The notes under the pieces are model-generated. The model was not told the DNA's origin and did not search any database. It was given only the letters and a program-made list of their open reading frames with translations. Shown here piece after piece: positions 1 through 7,408 of a stretch of 14,561 bases of DNA. Made by a program: the position numbers and the translations under genes. The stretch's first letter is position 1. Each line of letters starts with the position of its first letter. This DNA comes from an uncultured Desulfuromonadales bacterium (GTDB lineage: Bacteria; Desulfobacterota; Desulfuromonadia; Desulfuromonadales; Geopsychrobacteraceae): NCBI GenBank assembly GCA_947259685.1, contig CAMYNC010000095.1:1-14561 (forward strand). Reading direction: 5' to 3'.

Positions 1-1998
1 TTTTTTACCGAGGAGTGAATTGACCGTGGTGACGTTTTCCGTTTCGATGTTCTCTGCGACATTGTTCAGGTGCTCGGCTCCACCGGCGCTGGCCTGGGCG
101 GCGCGGCGGTCGACTTGGAACCTATCGGGGTCTTCCTCTTTCCCCTGCGCGGGCAGGTTTTCGAAATCTGGATCGCTTTCACGGCCGGGAACCTTGCCCT
201 CGAACTGCTCGTGGAGGGCGAACATGCGCAGTATAACGTCGTCACCCTGAAGCTCGCCGCTCTGATATTCGGCCGGGGTGATCTCCCGTTCGTAAAGATC
301 GAGGCCGAGCGTGGCGTTGATCAGCCGCAGCAGGTTGTTGCGAGCATGGTCGGTGTCGGCGAGGCCGGCAACGCGGATGAAGTGGCTGAAAAAATCGGCA
401 TAGCCCTCGGGGTCACGTTTAAAGGCGTCTTGGATGTGCTGGGGGCGGAACTCGGGGCCGTTCTCGGAGCTGGGTGCCAGCTCGGGCGCCAGGGGATTGT
501 TGCCGCCGGCAGGCCGGGGGAAAAGTCGCGACTGGAGGAAATATCCCTGCTGTGGATCGGCCATCTTGAGCAGAAATTGCGCTCCTGGGTCGGTTTGGGA
601 GAGCAGGTGCAGGTTGGGCGGATCAGCTTCCAGGCCGGCGTCGAGAGCATACTGGTGATCGCCAAGCTTGGAGATGAGCCCCTCAACGATGCGCCAGGCG
701 CTGCCGTAGTGGGCCGCGGCGGAGGCGAACCGTGCACGATCTTCGGGTGCTGGCAGGGTGAAGTAGTCGTCGAGGGCCTGCATCAGCGGTAACATGACCT
801 CGAAATCGGGGCTATCCAGATAGGCCACCAGGGCCAGTTTGGTGGCCAGGATCTTTTCGCGGATTTCAGCGCGCCGGGCCACGCCCAGCGCCTGGTCGAT
901 ATCGGCCTTGCTGAGCTGCTTTTTCCATTTTTCGCGCTTCCCTCTGGCTCGCACCCACTGGTCCTTATCCTTTCCGCTGGGCGGCCGCTGGCCTTCCGGT
1001 TCGATGTCCGGAAGCTTGCCGAAAAAGTAGCGGTTGGCCAGCACGGCGGAATCGAACCAGGGGGCGAAAGGATATTCCTTGGTCTTCCCTTCCTCATGAT
1101 CGGGGTTTCTTAGATTTCCAATCAGCTCGTCCATCTCCCCCCAGGCGGCCTGATATTTCCCTGCCAGTTCTCGCGCCACTCCTAGGGGATCAAACAGGGC
1201 CACCACCGGCAGCTCGCTCTTTTCATGCAGCTTGAGAGAATAGATACCCGCGCTGAGGTTGCTGACGCTCTGGATGTGTTCGCCATCTCCTTTTTGAAGC
1301 CACTGGGTCAAGCTGGCGCAAATGCGCTGCATCCGTTCATTGCGGTTTTTTTCCGCTTCACTTTGAGTAACCTGGGGCATTAGAGTGTCTGGTTTCAGGC
1401 GGGGATCTTCTTTTTCGTCGGGATTCATTCCCCCCATGGCGTTGATGCGCGCCCAGCTCCACTGCACTTCCGAATAAGCAACCTGGATGGTCTGAAGTTC
1501 ACCGTTAACTTTGTAGGGAACGATGACGCGGGAATCGACCTGGCCCGATGCGGGTCGCAGATCTTTACCCTGAAAGGCTTGCAGGTTGACATCCTTCATC
1601 ATGCCCTGCTTAAGAACCTGCAGCTCGCGCCAGAGATAGCCGTTGCGGAAAACGTACAGCCAGCCATCTCTCAGGTCGGCGGTTCGTTGTTTGTCCGGCT
1701 GCGCGGTGGTGTAGCGCTTGGGAATAATGGGGATGAAGAAGTGATCGAATTCTTCGGGGTTTTCCGGTCGCGAGCTGTCGTTGGACACCGTGGGCAGGCC
1801 GTGGCCGAGAGGGATGACGATATACTCTTTGTTATCTTTGTCGACGTCTTTAAAGCGCTCGTCTTCAAGGACCAGCGAGAGTTTTTTCTTGCCCGGCTTT
1901 TCCGAGCGGGTCACCAGCTCGCGGTGCCGCTCTTTGCGGTCATCGCCATCGACATATTGACAAATTTGCCAGTGGTGTTGCGGGAGGTTCTGGCTCAT
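1..1998 (-). CDS. VasX-N-like type VI secretion effector, C-terminus cut by window edge
   Basis: The minus-strand frame starting with ATG at 1998 stays open for 666 codons to base 1, so only the N-terminal part is here. The ATG overlaps the stop of the upstream PAAR-like gene (ATGA), so the two are translationally coupled. The protein is soluble and charged, with no signal peptide or membrane segment in the visible part. Residues 109-128 (LRDGWLYVFRNGYLWRELQV) match the 'DGWLYV...W.E..V' block typical of the VasX N-terminal region of type VI effectors. A second family-like block, FDPLG followed by a helix, lies at about 269-285. Proteins of this kind are loaded on the secretion spike by the PAAR-like partner and carry a variable C-terminal toxin domain, which would lie beyond base 1. 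The family assignment is from remembered motif similarity; the exact toxin activity cannot be read. Confidence 0.72.
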   Translation of the reverse strand, partial: MSQNLPQHHWQICQYVDGDDRKERHRELVTRSEKPGKKKLSLVLEDERFKDVDKDNKEYIVIPLGHGLPTVSNDSSRPENPEEFDHFFIPIIPKRYTTAQPDKQRTADLRDGWLYVFRNGYLWRELQVLKQGMMKDVNLQAFQGKDLRPASGQVDSRVIVPYKVNGELQTIQVAYSEVQWSWARINAMGGMNPDEKEDPRLKPDTLMPQVTQSEAEKNRNERMQRICASLTQWLQKGDGEHIQSVSNLSAGIYSLKLHEKSELPVVALFDPLGVARELAGKYQAAWGEMDELIGNLRNPDHEEGKTKEYPFAPWFDSAVLANRYFFGKLPDIEPEGQRPPSGKDKDQWVRARGKREKWKKQLSKADIDQALGVARRAEIREKILATKLALVAYLDSPDFEVMLPLMQALDDYFTLPAPEDRARFASAAAHYGSAWRIVEGLISKLGDHQYALDAGLEADPPNLHLLSQTDPGAQFLLKMADPQQGYFLQSRLFPRPAGGNNPLAPELAPSSENGPEFRPQHIQDAFKRDPEGYADFFSHFIRVAGLADTDHARNNLLRLINATLGLDLYEREITPAEYQSGELQGDDVILRMFALHEQFEGKVPGRESDPDFENLPAQGKEEDPDRFQVDRRAAQASAGGAEHLNNVAENIETENVTTVNSLLGKK

Positions 1999-2630
1999 AG
2001 GTCATCCTCTGCGGAAAAAATACCTTTGAGCATGCTCGTATCTTGGCCTAAATGGCCCAGGTCAAATCTTTCTGGAAACTCCTTCTCGTCCTTCTCCTCA
2101 GCTCCTTCTAAAGTAAGCGTCGGCGGTGCCCCCGCGCCCGGTTGCACCAGCGGCATCGGCGCGGTGTTTCTATTGTTTGAAACCATCAGGTCGCCCTGAC
2201 GAACAGCGGGCACCCCTTCGAAAAACACCGTGCTGGCGGCGGTGATAAATTCGGCTTTTTCGGTGATGGTCTTGGACCGGACGCCTTTGCGGTTGCCCGG
2301 TTCATCGCCGCTGCTTTTGGCGAAGGTCGATTGCTTGTGACAGGCGGGATGCCCATTGATGAGGATGCTGCCGGCGGTTTTGTCGGCGTCGCTCGAGCGG
2401 GCGATGTTGGTGTAGGGAATGGGAACGGTCGATTTGCCGATTTTGGTCAGGCAGACATCAACCGTGGTCAGCACGCCGCCACTGCCGGCGTGAACCGCTG
2501 TGCGGCCGTTAACCAGGACGTTGCCCCCACCTCCGCGGTTCATGACGCGCTGCTTTTTCTCTTCCCAGGCCCTCGCGCGGTCCTCAGCAGCAGAGGTTGC
2601 GCTTTCCTGGCTTGGATTTTTTTCGGACAT
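1995..2630 (-). CDS. PAAR-like DUF4150 protein (type VI secretion spike tip / effector adaptor)
   Basis: Predicted 211-residue protein. I chose the ATG at 2630 because a strong GAGGGGGG ribosome site lies a few bases upstream; an in-frame extension to 2816 has no such site and encodes an unlikely leader. Residues 1-35 are polar and Glu/Arg-rich. From about 40 the sequence follows the DUF4150 pattern: VLVNGRTAVHAG, then VDVCLTKIGKSTVPIPYTNI, a 'SSDADKTAG...INGHPA' stretch, 'FAKSSGDEPG', 'KAEFITAASTVFFEGVPAVRQGD' (about 145-170). The tail is acidic. PAAR-like proteins cap the VgrG spike and attach cargo. The next gene overlaps it by ATGA and is a likely cargo effector. No VgrG, Hcp or sheath genes are in the window, so this is probably an orphan effector cluster. 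Confidence 0.85.
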   Translation of the reverse strand: MSEKNPSQESATSAAEDRARAWEEKKQRVMNRGGGGNVLVNGRTAVHAGSGGVLTTVDVCLTKIGKSTVPIPYTNIARSSDADKTAGSILINGHPACHKQSTFAKSSGDEPGNRKGVRSKTITEKAEFITAASTVFFEGVPAVRQGDLMVSNNRNTAPMPLVQPGAGAPPTLTLEGAEEKDEKEFPERFDLGHLGQDTSMLKGIFSAEDDL

Positions 2631-2654
2631 TTCCCCCCTCCAATGAATAGCAGA

Positions 2655-2679
2655 TTGTTCGTATAGATATGGCGAACAA
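2655..2679. promoter_or_regulatory. Perfect inverted repeat, possible operator in the type VI gene leader
   Basis: TTGTTCG (2655-2661) and CGAACAA (2673-2679) are perfect complements separated by 11 A/T-rich bases. The repeat lies 25-50 bases upstream of the PAAR-like start codon. The arm spacing fits a dimeric repressor, but a short RNA hairpin in the leader is equally possible. The regulator is unknown. Confidence 0.35.
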
Positions 2680-2706
2680 CCTATATTAGAAAAAATACCG
2701 GCGGAT

Positions 2707-2733
2707 ATTATCATGTTTTTAACCGGAAGCCAA
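2707..2733 (-). promoter_or_regulatory. Weak sigma-70-like promoter candidate for the type VI pair
   Basis: On the minus strand TTGGCT (2733-2728) is followed after 15 bases by GATAAT (2712-2707), a 5/6 match to the -10 consensus. The spacer is two bases shorter than ideal. It would start transcription near 2700, just before the inverted repeat. Only a consensus match by eye. Confidence 0.25.
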
Positions 2734-2850
2734 AAGTTTGGCAGCAGCCATTTACTATCCAGCGCAGCATTGCAATCAGCTCTTCTTGGCTTTTGGGGTG
2801 CACCTAATCGTGCCAAAAATATCCATCCCGAATTTTAACCGCCCCAGCGC

Positions 2851-2879
2851 TTTTCCGCTGAGAGGGTTTTATGTTATAA
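2851..2879 (+). promoter_or_regulatory. Weak promoter candidate for yajQ
   Basis: TTTTCC (2851-2856) and TTATAA (2874-2879) are 17 bases apart and lie 60-85 bases upstream of yajQ. The -10 is fair, the -35 poor. Offered only because some promoter must lie here, as the upstream gene is divergent. Confidence 0.2.
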
Positions 2880-2937
2880 GTTCCTGTTTTACGCATATTT
2901 TTAACCCCTTTACATATAGAGATTAAGGAGCAGCCGT

Positions 2938-3423
2938 ATGCCGAGTTTTGATATTGTCTCCAAGGTTGATCTGCAGGAGGTCGATAACGCCATAAATCAG
3001 GCGATCAAAGAGGTCTCCCAGCGCTACGATTTCAAGGGCACCGAAAATGAGCTGAAGCTGGAAAATGAGACCTTGGCCATTCTCGCCGCTGACGATTACA
3101 AGCTGCAGGCGATCAAGGATATTCTCATCGCCAAGCTGGTGCGGCGCAACGTTTCCCCCAAATGTTTCGATTACGGTAAGGAAGAACCCGCCTCGGGTGG
3201 CGCCGTACGGGTCAAGGCGGGGATCGTCCAGGGGATCAGCAAGGAAAAAGGTAAAGAGATCGTCAAGCTGATCAAGGAGACCAAGCTGAAGGTCCAGGCG
3301 CAGATCATGGAAGATCAGGTACGGGTGGTCGGCAAGAAGATCGATGATCTGCAGGAAGTGATGCAGCTGCTCAAAGGCAAGGATGTCGGTATCGAATTGC
3401 AATTCGAAAACATGAGGTCGTAG
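2938..3423 (+). CDS. yajQ: YajQ family nucleotide-binding protein
   Basis: 161 residues, the usual full length of the family. The N-terminus [20 protein letters not shown] and the following QRYDFKGTE are the YajQ/DUF520 signature. It is a small cytosolic protein with two ferredoxin-like halves. Family members bind nucleotides, and a Xanthomonas homologue acts as a cyclic-di-GMP effector; whether this one does is unknown. The start ATG at 2938 has an AAGGAG site about 7 bases upstream. It is the first gene of the plus-strand series and is followed directly, with no gap after the stop codon, by a 120-bp imperfect palindrome that separates it from rimO. Nothing in the reading frame looks damaged. 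Confidence 0.95.
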   Translation: MPSFDIVSKVDLQEVDNAINQAIKEVSQRYDFKGTENELKLENETLAILAADDYKLQAIKDILIAKLVRRNVSPKCFDYGKEEPASGGAVRVKAGIVQGISKEKGKEIVKLIKETKLKVQAQIMEDQVRVVGKKIDDLQEVMQLLKGKDVGIELQFENMRS

Positions 3424-3543
3424 GAAGCGGCCCTTTTTAACGAATTCGGCGTCAAGCAGCGAATCGGCTTTGTGCGGCATACTGGTGTATGCCTCCGCTG
3501 CCGATTCTTGCTTTTCTTGATTTCGTCAAAAATTGCTCGCTTC
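3424..3543. repeat. 120-bp nested imperfect palindrome abutting the yajQ stop
   Basis: The left arm 3424-3468 pairs with the right arm 3500-3543 with a few mismatches and an internal gap: both begin GAAGCG, share a T5 run and an ACGAA block, and end in a perfect GAATCGGC/GCCGATTC (3461-3468 and 3500-3507). Inside is a perfect hairpin, GGCATAC-TGGT-GTATGCC (3476-3493). It begins at the first base after the stop codon. The inner stem followed by CTTTTCTT at 3511 could end transcription, but the whole structure is much longer than a usual terminator. Its core resembles that of the element at 8408-8530. Confidence 0.7.
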
Positions 3544-3594
3544 TTGGACCGCTCGATGTAATCCGTAAAATCTAAAAACAGGAAATATAAGTAC

Positions 3595-4935
3595 GTGGAT
3601 AAATTCAAAGTCAGTCTGGTCAGCCTCGGCTGCCCGAAGAATCTGGTCGATGCCGAAGTTATGCTCGGCCATCTGCCCCTCGATCGTTATGAAATTGTCA
3701 CTGATGAAAGTCTCGCCGATATTATAGTGGTCAACACCTGTTCGTTTATCAACGATGCTAAAGAAGAGTCGATCGATACCATCCTTGAGGTGGCCGACTA
3801 CAAGCAGCAGGGGAACTGCCAGCTGCTGGTGGTGACCGGCTGCCTGCCGCAGCGCTACAAAGAAAAGCTGGCCAAGCAGCTGCCCGAGGTCGACCTGTTT
3901 ATGGGCACCGCCGAAGCACCGCGAATCGTCGAATTGATCGAGCGGCAGCTGCAGCTCGACACCCCGAGCCAGGAGATCGGCACCCCGGACTACCTTTACG
4001 ATCATGAGACGCCGCGGGTCAATTCCTCGCCTTTTTATAGCAGCTATATCAAGATCGCTGATGGCTGTGCCAATCATTGCTCCTACTGCATTATTCCGCA
4101 GCTGCGCGGCACCTTGCGCTCGCGGACCATCGCTTCGGTGGTCGAAGAAGCCAAGAATCTGGCCAGCCAGGGGGTCAAAGAGATCAACCTGATCGCCCAG
4201 GATATCACCGCTTACGGGCTGGATCTCAACGATGGCAGCAACATTGTGCAAATGCTGCAGGAGTTGGTCAAAATTGAAGAGATTGACTGGATTCGCCTGC
4301 TTTATGCCTATCCGGACGGGGTGAGCGATGAATTGATCGAATTGATCGCCACCGAGCCGAAGATCTGCAACTATCTGGATATTCCCCTGCAGCATATCGA
4401 TGACCATATTCTGGCGCAGATGAATCGCCGGGTGACAGAGCAACAGGTCCGCGACCTGCTGAATAAATTGCGCGAGAAGATTCCCGATCTGACCCTGCGC
4501 ACCTCGTTTATCGTCGGTTTCCCCGGCGAAACCCGCGAGCAGTTCGACAAGCTACTGAAGTTTGTCGAAGAGGGCCATTTCGAGCGGGTCGGGGTATTCC
4601 GCTACTCGCGCGAAGAGGGCACCGTAGCCGCAGAGCTGCCGGAACAGATCCTGGCGCAGACCAAGAAGGGGCGGCTTAACCGGTTGATGAAGGCCCAGGC
4701 GCGGGTCTCTTTCAACAAGAACCGCAGCCTGATCGGCCGCACCGAAACGGTGCTGGTGGAAGGGTTCAGCGAGGAGACTGATCTCCTGCTCAAAGGGCGC
4801 AGCGCACGCCAGGCGCCGGATGTCGACGGCCAGTATCTGATTACCGCCGGGCAGGCCGATGTTGGTCAGCTGGTGCAGTTGAAAATAACCGATTCCTCCG
4901 AGTACGACCTGATCGGCGAGATTGTCGAGGCCTAA
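3595..4935 (+). CDS. rimO: Ribosomal protein uS12 methylthiotransferase RimO
   Basis: 446-residue radical SAM enzyme that adds a methylthio group to the beta-carbon of a conserved aspartate of ribosomal protein S12. The N-terminal UPF0004 domain has its three cluster-binding cysteines at C13 ([12 protein letters not shown]), C49 (VNTCSF) and C83 (TGCLPQ). The radical SAM triad is C158, C162 and C165 (GCANHCSYC). The C-terminal 65-70 residues form the TRAM domain. The [10 protein letters not shown] form marks RimO rather than the tRNA enzyme MiaB. The start is GTG at 3595 with AGGA about 11 bases upstream, a rather long gap, but the family N-terminus fits exactly here. It is followed after six bases by apbE. 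A promoter probably lies in 3544-3594, beyond the palindrome. Nothing looks broken. Confidence 0.96.
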   Translation: MDKFKVSLVSLGCPKNLVDAEVMLGHLPLDRYEIVTDESLADIIVVNTCSFINDAKEESIDTILEVADYKQQGNCQLLVVTGCLPQRYKEKLAKQLPEVDLFMGTAEAPRIVELIERQLQLDTPSQEIGTPDYLYDHETPRVNSSPFYSSYIKIADGCANHCSYCIIPQLRGTLRSRTIASVVEEAKNLASQGVKEINLIAQDITAYGLDLNDGSNIVQMLQELVKIEEIDWIRLLYAYPDGVSDELIELIATEPKICNYLDIPLQHIDDHILAQMNRRVTEQQVRDLLNKLREKIPDLTLRTSFIVGFPGETREQFDKLLKFVEEGHFERVGVFRYSREEGTVAAELPEQILAQTKKGRLNRLMKAQARVSFNKNRSLIGRTETVLVEGFSEETDLLLKGRSARQAPDVDGQYLITAGQADVGQLVQLKITDSSEYDLIGEIVEA

Positions 4936-4941
4936 AGGCTG

Positions 4942-5931
4942 ATGTTCGCTCGACCGCAATGGGTGATTCTACTGGTGCTGTTGGTTGCCGGGCTGCTCTG
5001 GCTACGGGCCCCGGCTGAAGAGCAGCTACTGGCACGCACCGCCTTGATCATGGGCACCCTGGTCGAGATCAAGGCGTTTGGCGAAGACCAGGATCAGCTG
5101 GAGAATGTCGTCTCGGAGGCTTTTGACGAGATGCGCCGGCTGGAGACTTTGCTGACCTCGCATGATCCCAATTCCGAAATCTCTCGGCTTTCCGCTGCTG
5201 CAGAGTCGTTGCAGGTGAGCGCCGAAACCGTTGAGCTGCTGCAATTGGGTCAGCGCCTGGCGCGGCGATCCGAGGGTGCCTTCGATCTGACTCTCGGCCG
5301 GATAACGCAGCTTTGGGGAATCGAGACCGAGTCTCCAAAGCTGCCAACCCCGGAGCAGCTTAAAGCAGCTCTAAACGGCATCGGTCCGCAGGCGTTGCAG
5401 ATCGACGGCCAACTGGTCAGGAAAAGCAACCCCCAGCTGCAGGTGGAATTGGGCGGAATTGCCAAGGGCTATGCGGTCGATCGGGCTGTTGAACTCCTGC
5501 GCCAAGCGGGGGTGCGGTCGGCATCGGTGAATGCCGGAGGCGACATCGGCCTGCTTGGCGATCGGCAGGGGCAGCCCTGGCGGATCGGGATTCAGCATCC
5601 GCGCCAGCCGGGAGAGCTGTTGGCGGTCCTGCCGCTGGTCGATCAGGCGGTAGTCACCTCGGGAGATTACGAGCGCTTTTTCGAGCGCGACGGGGTGCGC
5701 TATCATCATATTTTCGATCCCCGCACTGGCCAACCGGCGCGGGCCTGCCAGAGTGTCAGCGTGGTGGCGAAGACCGCGGCCATGGCTGATGCTTTAGCGA
5801 CGGCCGCTTTTGTCCTCGGCCCGCAGCAGGGCCTGCAACTGTTGGAAGGGCTGCCAGAGGTCGAAGGTTTGCTGGTCGATGCTGTTGGCGATATCCATCA
5901 GACTAGCGGCCTGCAGCAGGTCACCCAGTGA
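4942..5931 (+). CDS. apbE: ApbE family FAD:protein FMN transferase
   Basis: 329 residues. ApbE moves FMN from FAD onto a threonine of extracytoplasmic redox proteins such as RnfG/NqrC types. Residues 7-22 are a hydrophobic anchor or signal; the usual lipobox cysteine is absent, so I expect a membrane-anchored rather than lipidated form. Family blocks in order: MGTLVEI (37-43), GGIAKGYAVD (171-180), NAGGDIGLLG (197-206), SGDYERF (240-246), HHIFDPRTG (255-263) and the metal-binding DALATA (283-288). It starts six bases after the rimO stop, with a weak ribosome site, suggesting coupling, and its stop overlaps the next gene's GTG (GTGA). The flavinylated target is not in the window; the NusG-domain-II neighbour lacks an obvious flavinylation motif. 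Confidence 0.93.
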   Translation: MFARPQWVILLVLLVAGLLWLRAPAEEQLLARTALIMGTLVEIKAFGEDQDQLENVVSEAFDEMRRLETLLTSHDPNSEISRLSAAAESLQVSAETVELLQLGQRLARRSEGAFDLTLGRITQLWGIETESPKLPTPEQLKAALNGIGPQALQIDGQLVRKSNPQLQVELGGIAKGYAVDRAVELLRQAGVRSASVNAGGDIGLLGDRQGQPWRIGIQHPRQPGELLAVLPLVDQAVVTSGDYERFFERDGVRYHHIFDPRTGQPARACQSVSVVAKTAAMADALATAAFVLGPQQGLQLLEGLPEVEGLLVDAVGDIHQTSGLQQVTQ

Positions 5932-6320
5932 AACAGCTTTGGTTGCAGCGGCTGACTTCCTTTGACCGCAAACTGGTCCTGCTACTAGCGGTGTTGGTGC
6001 TGGTCTCCTTTGCCATTCCGCTGCGCCAGGAAGCCGGGGCGCGGCTGCTGGTCAGTTCAGGAGAAAAGACCATTTTTGTCGCCCCCCTCGATCGTGCCCA
6101 ATTGGTCGAGCTGGCCGGGCCGCTGGGGATGACCCAGTTCGAAATCAAGCAGGGGGGGGTGCGGGTGCTTAGCTCGCCCTGTCCGAACAAGGTCTGCATC
6201 GGTTTGGGAGAGGCCCGTCACAGCGGCGATCTGCTGGCTTGCGTGCCGAATCGGCTGGTGTTTCGGATTGAGGGAGCGACAGTCACTGAGGAGCAGAGCT
6301 ATGACCTCCTCAGCCGTTAA
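5928..6320 (+). CDS. NusG domain II (DUF1312) membrane-anchored protein
   Basis: 130 residues starting at GTG 5928, four bases overlapping apbE (GTGA). A single membrane segment spans about residues 15-32, leaving the rest outside the cytoplasm. The family signature is clear: GGVRVLSSPCPNKVCIGLG then HSGDLLACVPNRLVFRIEG, with cysteines C85, C90 and C105. This small family is named for similarity to an insert domain of NusG; it is not a transcription factor. It is regularly encoded beside ApbE and Gx-family genes, as here, and is thought to take part in membrane redox processes, though its reaction is not settled. Its 3' end overlaps the next gene by 20 bases. Confidence 0.88.
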   Translation: MKQLWLQRLTSFDRKLVLLLAVLVLVSFAIPLRQEAGARLLVSSGEKTIFVAPLDRAQLVELAGPLGMTQFEIKQGGVRVLSSPCPNKVCIGLGEARHSGDLLACVPNRLVFRIEGATVTEEQSYDLLSR

Positions 6321-6876
6321 GCCAGCAGAACTCGAGCAGGTGCGCCAGCGGGTGTTTCTGGCGCTGTTTATTGCCCTGGCCGTGGCGCTGCACACGATTG
6401 AAGCCCTGTTGCCAAGCCCGCTGCCCTGGTTCCGGCTCGGTCTGGCGAATATTCTCGGCTTGACGGCGTTGTTTCTGTACGGCATTCGGGCCCTCTGGAT
6501 TGTCAGTCTGGCGAGGATTCTGGTCGGCAGCCTGGTGCTCGGCAATCTGTTTTCGCCCGGCTTTCTGTTGTCCCTGTCCGGCGGCCTTTTGGCGACCCTG
6601 CTGATGGCCACTGGCTACCGGCTCTGGCAGCCCAAAATCGGCCCGGTCGGGGTCTCGGTTTTAGGCGCTCTAGGGCATTCCGGCGGGCAGCTGTTGATCG
6701 CCTGGCTGCTGATCGTCCGCCACCCTTCGATCTGGATGATGTTGCCGTTTTTTCTGCTCTTTTCCCTGATCAGTGGTATTATCAATGGGTTGGCTGCTGA
6801 TCTGCTGCGCGAATCCTTACTGACTCATCCGGCGTTTGCCCGCTTGCGGCGCATGGCAAGGCAAAACTCGGAATAG
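6301..6876 (+). CDS. Gx transporter / heptaprenyl diphosphate synthase component I family membrane protein
   Basis: 191 residues. I chose ATG 6301, within the end of the previous gene, because GAGGAG at 6289-6294 sits 6-7 bases upstream; an in-frame TTG at 6268 has no ribosome site. The protein is almost all membrane helices (about 5-6), with the family blocks RLGLANILGLT, RILVGSLVLGN, PGFLLSLSGG and LGALGHSGGQL. The family was first named for a link to heptaprenyl diphosphate synthesis and is now often described as an ECF-transporter-like membrane protein; the substrate is unknown. The tight coupling with apbE and the NusG-domain-II gene suggests it supplies or handles a flavin or quinone precursor. 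That role is inference. Confidence 0.87.
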   Translation: MTSSAVKPAELEQVRQRVFLALFIALAVALHTIEALLPSPLPWFRLGLANILGLTALFLYGIRALWIVSLARILVGSLVLGNLFSPGFLLSLSGGLLATLLMATGYRLWQPKIGPVGVSVLGALGHSGGQLLIAWLLIVRHPSIWMMLPFFLLFSLISGIINGLAADLLRESLLTHPAFARLRRMARQNSE

Positions 6877-6885
6877 GCGGGGCTG

Positions 6886-7374
6886 GTGAAATTTCTGTTT
6901 TGGCTATTGCTGATCCTGTTGACGGCCTGTGCTGCCAAACCCAGCTCAGATCCCCAGGCCTCGTCCTCAGTGCGCGCTTCCCAGGTCTCGGCCAAGGCCA
7001 AGTCTGAGAATGAAACTCTGCGTGAGCAGTTGAAAAATCTGCCAGGGGCCGCCCTGCAACAGGAGCCGCTGGGGTTTAGCTATCCAGACCAAGTTATGTT
7101 CGGCAAAGGTGCCGTGCTCCCGCTGCCGGGTGGGCCGAAGCTGCTCGATCCGCTGGCTGAAATGCTTAAACAGAACCCCGAGCTGGCTTGGCAGGTCGCG
7201 GTCCGGGCCAAGACCGAACATGGCCAAAGCTATGATCAGGCGCTGGCTGAAAAACGCAGCGAACTGCTCGCAACCTACCTGCTCAGCAAAGGTGCTGAGC
7301 TCGGCAAGCTTGATTTTCAGCCGGATGCTGCCGTGGGCGATCCGCTGGTGTTTACCCTGAAAACTGACCAATAA
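6886..7374 (+). CDS. OmpA-like lipoprotein
   Basis: 162 residues from GTG 6886. A short signal peptide ends in a lipobox LTAC with C15, so the mature protein is a lipoprotein. Residues 16-60 are a polar Ala/Ser-rich linker. From about 65 the sequence follows the OmpA C-terminal (peptidoglycan-associated) pattern in a diverged form: 'YPDQVMFGKGAVLPLPGGPKLL', 'LAEMLKQNPELAWQVAV', and 'QALAEKRSELLATYLLSKGA', which corresponds to the usual N..LS..RA..V..YL..G block. The acidic residue of the usual GHTD is a Glu (KTEHG). It may bind peptidoglycan weakly or not at all. It lies nine bases after the Gx-family gene and probably ends the same operon. Confidence 0.75.
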   Translation: MKFLFWLLLILLTACAAKPSSDPQASSSVRASQVSAKAKSENETLREQLKNLPGAALQQEPLGFSYPDQVMFGKGAVLPLPGGPKLLDPLAEMLKQNPELAWQVAVRAKTEHGQSYDQALAEKRSELLATYLLSKGAELGKLDFQPDAAVGDPLVFTLKTDQ

Positions 7375-7408
7375 CTCTATACAACCAAACATTTTTACGG
7401 AGGGTTTG

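Larger units (their letters stand above)
2631..2937. other. Divergent intergenic region between the type VI pair and yajQ
   Basis: 307 bases with no convincing gene. It is more A/T-rich than its flanks and must carry the start signals of both divergent transcripts. Visible: a 7-base perfect inverted repeat at 2655-2679, a possible minus-strand promoter at 2707-2733 and a possible plus-strand promoter at 2851-2879. Short frames across it have no ribosome sites or recognisable content. Confidence 0.7.

Noticed and set aside
70..792. Plus-strand 240-codon frame at the left end
   Set aside because: It is antisense to the continuous 666-codon effector frame, which has the ATGA overlap with the PAAR-like gene and recognisable motifs.
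2655..2679. SOS (LexA) box
   Set aside because: The arms are in the order TTGTTCG...CGAACAA with an 11-base spacer, opposite to the GAAC...GTTC arrangement and spacing of known LexA boxes.
3526..4443. Long minus-strand reading frame of about 305 codons opposite rimO
   Set aside because: It lies wholly within the clear RimO coding region and the spacer before it, has no recognisable domain, and is of the Leu/Gln/Asp-rich type produced by antisense reading of G/C-rich genes.
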